From Streptomyces sp. NBC_00442 (GTDB lineage: Bacteria > Actinomycetota > Actinomycetes > Streptomycetales > Streptomycetaceae), in NCBI RefSeq assembly GCF_036014195.1, contig NZ_CP107918.1, positions 7,564,001 through 7,628,000 on the forward strand: a stretch of DNA of 64,000 nucleotides, given 5' to 3'. Position 1 is the stretch's first letter, and every line of letters starts with the position of its first letter. A model generated the notes under the pieces. It was not told the origin of the DNA. It ran no database searches and worked only from the letters and a program-made list of their open reading frames with translations. Shown in pieces: positions 62,348-64,000 of this stretch. Both the position numbers and the translations under genes were made by a program.

Positions 62348-63157
62348 ATGGACACGCGGAACGCAGATGCGAGGAACGCCCGCACGCGCAATGCCCGCAC
62401 ACGGAACGCCCACCCGTGGAACGCGGGAGGCAGCGGCCCCGAGCTCGCTTCCGTGGCGAAGCTCTTGGCAGACGGCACACGGGCGCGCTTCTGCATGGCG
62501 CTGCTCGACGGACGGGCCTGGACGGCTTCGGAGCTGGCGCGTCACGCCGGCGTGGCTCCGTCCACCGCGACCGGCCACCTGAACGCGCTCGTACGCGGCA
62601 ACGTTCTGGCCGAGGAGCGTCAGGGCCGTCACCGGTACGTGCGTCTGGCCGGCCCGCAGGTGGCCGAGCTGATCGAGGGCCTCGCCGCGATGGCCCCGGA
62701 ACGCCCTCCGGTCGTGCGATCCCTGTCCGGGGCAGGCCGTGGGCAGGCGCTCGCTCATGCCCGCACCTGCTACGACCACCTCGCCGGGGTCCTCGGCGTC
62801 GCCATCACCGACGCCATGATCGACCGGCGTCTGCTTGACACGGAGCACGGGCTCTCCCTGACCGGCGCCGGGGCCGCCTGGCTGGCGGAACTCGGCATCA
62901 CCATTCCGGCCGGCACGCGTCGACCGGCGGTGCGCTCCTGTCTGGACTGGACCGAACGGCGACCGCACCTGGCCGGCGCGGTAGGTGCCGCACTGTGCCA
63001 CTACGCGTTCGACACGGGCTGGATCACCCCCATCGGCACCACGCGCGCCATGGCCGTGACCCCGCTGGGCCAGGCAGCGCTGCGTCACCACCTCCGCCTG
63101 TCTGCCGATGTCCTCTCGCCCCGAGGGGAAGCCGGCGGAGATCCCCGCGGCGCCTGA
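62348..63157 (+). CDS. ArsR-family winged-helix regulator with 5-residue N-terminal repeats
   Basis: A 269-residue protein: an N-terminal repeat array (five units of the type T-R-N-A-R from residue 3 to 27), then the ArsR/HxlR-like winged helix (VAKLLADGTRARFCMALLDGRAWTASELARHAGVAPSTATGHLNALVRGNVLAEERQGRHRYVRLAG) and a 150-residue C-terminal domain with ALCHYAFDTGWITPIGTTRAMAVTPLGQAAL. It is divergent from the flavin reductase. The repeats arise from a 15-bp tandem repeat. Confidence 0.85.
   Translation: MDTRNADARNARTRNARTRNAHPWNAGGSGPELASVAKLLADGTRARFCMALLDGRAWTASELARHAGVAPSTATGHLNALVRGNVLAEERQGRHRYVRLAGPQVAELIEGLAAMAPERPPVVRSLSGAGRGQALAHARTCYDHLAGVLGVAITDAMIDRRLLDTEHGLSLTGAGAAWLAELGITIPAGTRRPAVRSCLDWTERRPHLAGAVGAALCHYAFDTGWITPIGTTRAMAVTPLGQAALRHHLRLSADVLSPRGEAGGDPRGA
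62354..62428 (+). repeat. Five in-frame 15-bp repeats in the ArsR-like gene
   Basis: Five consecutive 15-base units encode TRNAD, ARNAR, TRNAR, TRNAH and PWNAG at residues 3-27. They have the same period as the array at 19181-19285, but the sequence is different. Confidence 0.7.
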
Positions 63158-63242
63158 GCGCGGGCAGGGTGCTCCGCCCGGGACCCGCAGACCGAGCCGG
63201 GCGGGACCAAGGTCCCCCGACGGCGGGACCGTGACCGGCTCG

Positions 63243-63773
63243 ATGACCGATGTCCGCACGGAGCTCCCGGCGGTGCAATGGAGTGTGCCGAGTCCGTGGC
63301 AGAGGCCGGACGCGGTGGATCACCGGCTGCTGGAAGAAGGGTGGAAGCATCCCATGCTCGTCATCGAATCGCGCGCGGCAGACCTTGCCGAGGCCCGCAG
63401 CGCCACCGCCGGCTATGTACGCCGTGCCTGCCCGTGGGCCGACCAGGACGCCGTCGTGCTCGTGATCAGCGAGCTGGTCGGCAACGCGGTGCGACACACG
63501 GAACGAGGGGACTGGCACTTGTCTCTTCGCATCCAGGACGCGGTCCTGACCGCCGACGTGCAGGACACCAGCCCCGCACTTCCCGCCCCGCGCCGTCCCG
63601 ACCTCGCCGAAGGAGGGGGTATGGGATGGCACATCGCTGAAGATCTCACCTCCAAGCTCACCGTTCTGTCCCACCCGGACGGCAAGACCGTCCGAGCGGA
63701 GTGGCACGCCCCCGACTGCGCACCGCCCAGCCGTTCGGACGGCAGCAGGACAGCCCACCTGGCAGGCTGCTGA
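63243..63773 (+). CDS. Anti-sigma-factor-like histidine-kinase ATPase (RsbW/HATPase_c type)
   Basis: A 176-residue single-domain ATPase: N-box ISELVGNAVRHTE (Glu77, Asn81), D-x-x/S element QDTSPALP (Asp108), and the glycine loop GGGMGWHIAEDLT near residue 124-136. This is the GHKL fold of anti-sigma serine kinases that are abundant in Streptomyces, which bind or phosphorylate partner anti-anti-sigma factors. The ATG at 63243 is preferred over a GTG four codons earlier. It lies downstream of the ArsR-like gene by 85 bases. Confidence 0.87.
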   Translation: MTDVRTELPAVQWSVPSPWQRPDAVDHRLLEEGWKHPMLVIESRAADLAEARSATAGYVRRACPWADQDAVVLVISELVGNAVRHTERGDWHLSLRIQDAVLTADVQDTSPALPAPRRPDLAEGGGMGWHIAEDLTSKLTVLSHPDGKTVRAEWHAPDCAPPSRSDGSRTAHLAGC

Positions 63774-64000
63774 CGACGTTGGGGGAAATCGGGGTGGTGT
63801 GCCGGCCTGATGGACCCGCGAGCGGGTGATCAGCAGGTGGGGTGCCGAGCGAGCACGAGCGGGTGGTCCGGCGGCCGTTCGGTAGCACCCTCGTCGGGGA
63901 AGGCAGGCTGGTGGTGGCAACACCAGGATCAGCACACACTCCCGGGAGTCGCACCCACGCCACCAGAATTGCGGCTATGAACCAGCGCACCATCTTGATC

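Noticed and set aside
63658..63993. Minus-strand frame starting MVRWFIAAILVAWV with a signal-peptide look
   Set aside because: It overlaps the end of the ATPase gene, lacks a convincing RBS and its composition matches a shadow frame.
63977..64000. ATG followed by a short open frame at the right edge (MNQRTILI...)
   Set aside because: Only 24 bases are visible; no ribosome binding site and not enough protein to judge.

Overview
The window is about 72% GC, with tightly packed genes, many GTG starts and many 4-base stop/start overlaps (ATGA or GTGA). It carries a chaplin gene, a DUF5302 gene, a mycothiol-type LmbE amidase, a secreted sphingomyelinase-D-like phospholipase and several divergent TetR/MFS pairs. 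Together these point to a Streptomyces (or close relative) chromosome, probably an accessory arm region. I saw no rRNA, tRNA, CRISPR array, insertion sequence or origin.

Bases 1-19,123 look like a biosynthetic gene cluster that fits no class I recognise. It has two divergent, translationally coupled operons. The left operon (minus strand, 5,243 down past base 1) encodes an NDP-kinase-like protein, a class I/II aminotransferase-like PLP enzyme, a large nucleotidyltransferase-fold protein, a SAM methyltransferase, a second nucleotidyltransferase-fold protein, and the start of a condensation-domain protein cut by the window edge. The right operon (plus strand, 5,688-19,123) encodes an MFS exporter, a 522-residue protein with a methyltransferase-like tail, two paralogous putative metal-binding helical proteins, a PhyH-type Fe(II)/2-oxoglutarate oxygenase, a cysteine-synthase-like PLP enzyme, a third nucleotidyltransferase-fold protein, a second methyltransferase, a second fold-type I PLP enzyme, a ferritin-like diiron protein and a GNAT acyltransferase. 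It ends with a lone PEP-utilising TIM-barrel domain followed directly by a ComB-like 2-phosphosulfolactate phosphatase. That last pair suggests a building block made from phosphoenolpyruvate, possibly a sulfonate.

From 19.1 to 23.3 kb come a 15-bp minisatellite, an aldo/keto reductase and a D-amino-acid module (DauR/YheO-type regulator, ornithine-cyclodeaminase-family enzyme, D-threonine-aldolase-like enzyme). From 23.3 to 28.6 kb there is an ankyrin/HEAT gene broken by three frameshifts, a YbdK-type carboxylate-amine ligase, a secreted phospholipase D, a chaplin and a decayed SDR gene.

From 28.6 to 36 kb lies a glyoxylate-shunt locus: 3-hydroxyacyl-CoA dehydrogenase, malate synthase and isocitrate lyase, divergent from a RamB/ScfR-type regulator, then the LmbE amidase. 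From 36.4 to 51.3 kb are a PPOX flavoprotein, a TetR-MFS-MaoC operon with clear palindromic operators, glgX, a carotenoid oxygenase, conserved hypotheticals, a secreted phosphodiester glycosidase, an APC-type transporter and an epoxide hydrolase divergent from an XRE-cupin regulator. From 51.3 to 64 kb are ordinary chromosomal genes: lipoprotein, Maa-type acetyltransferase, SDR, phosphoesterase, OYE/MarR, NYN, TetR/MFS, methyltransferase, DUF1330, flavin reductase/ArsR and a histidine-kinase-like ATPase.

All assignments come from reading translated sequence and remembered family motifs. No database search was possible.
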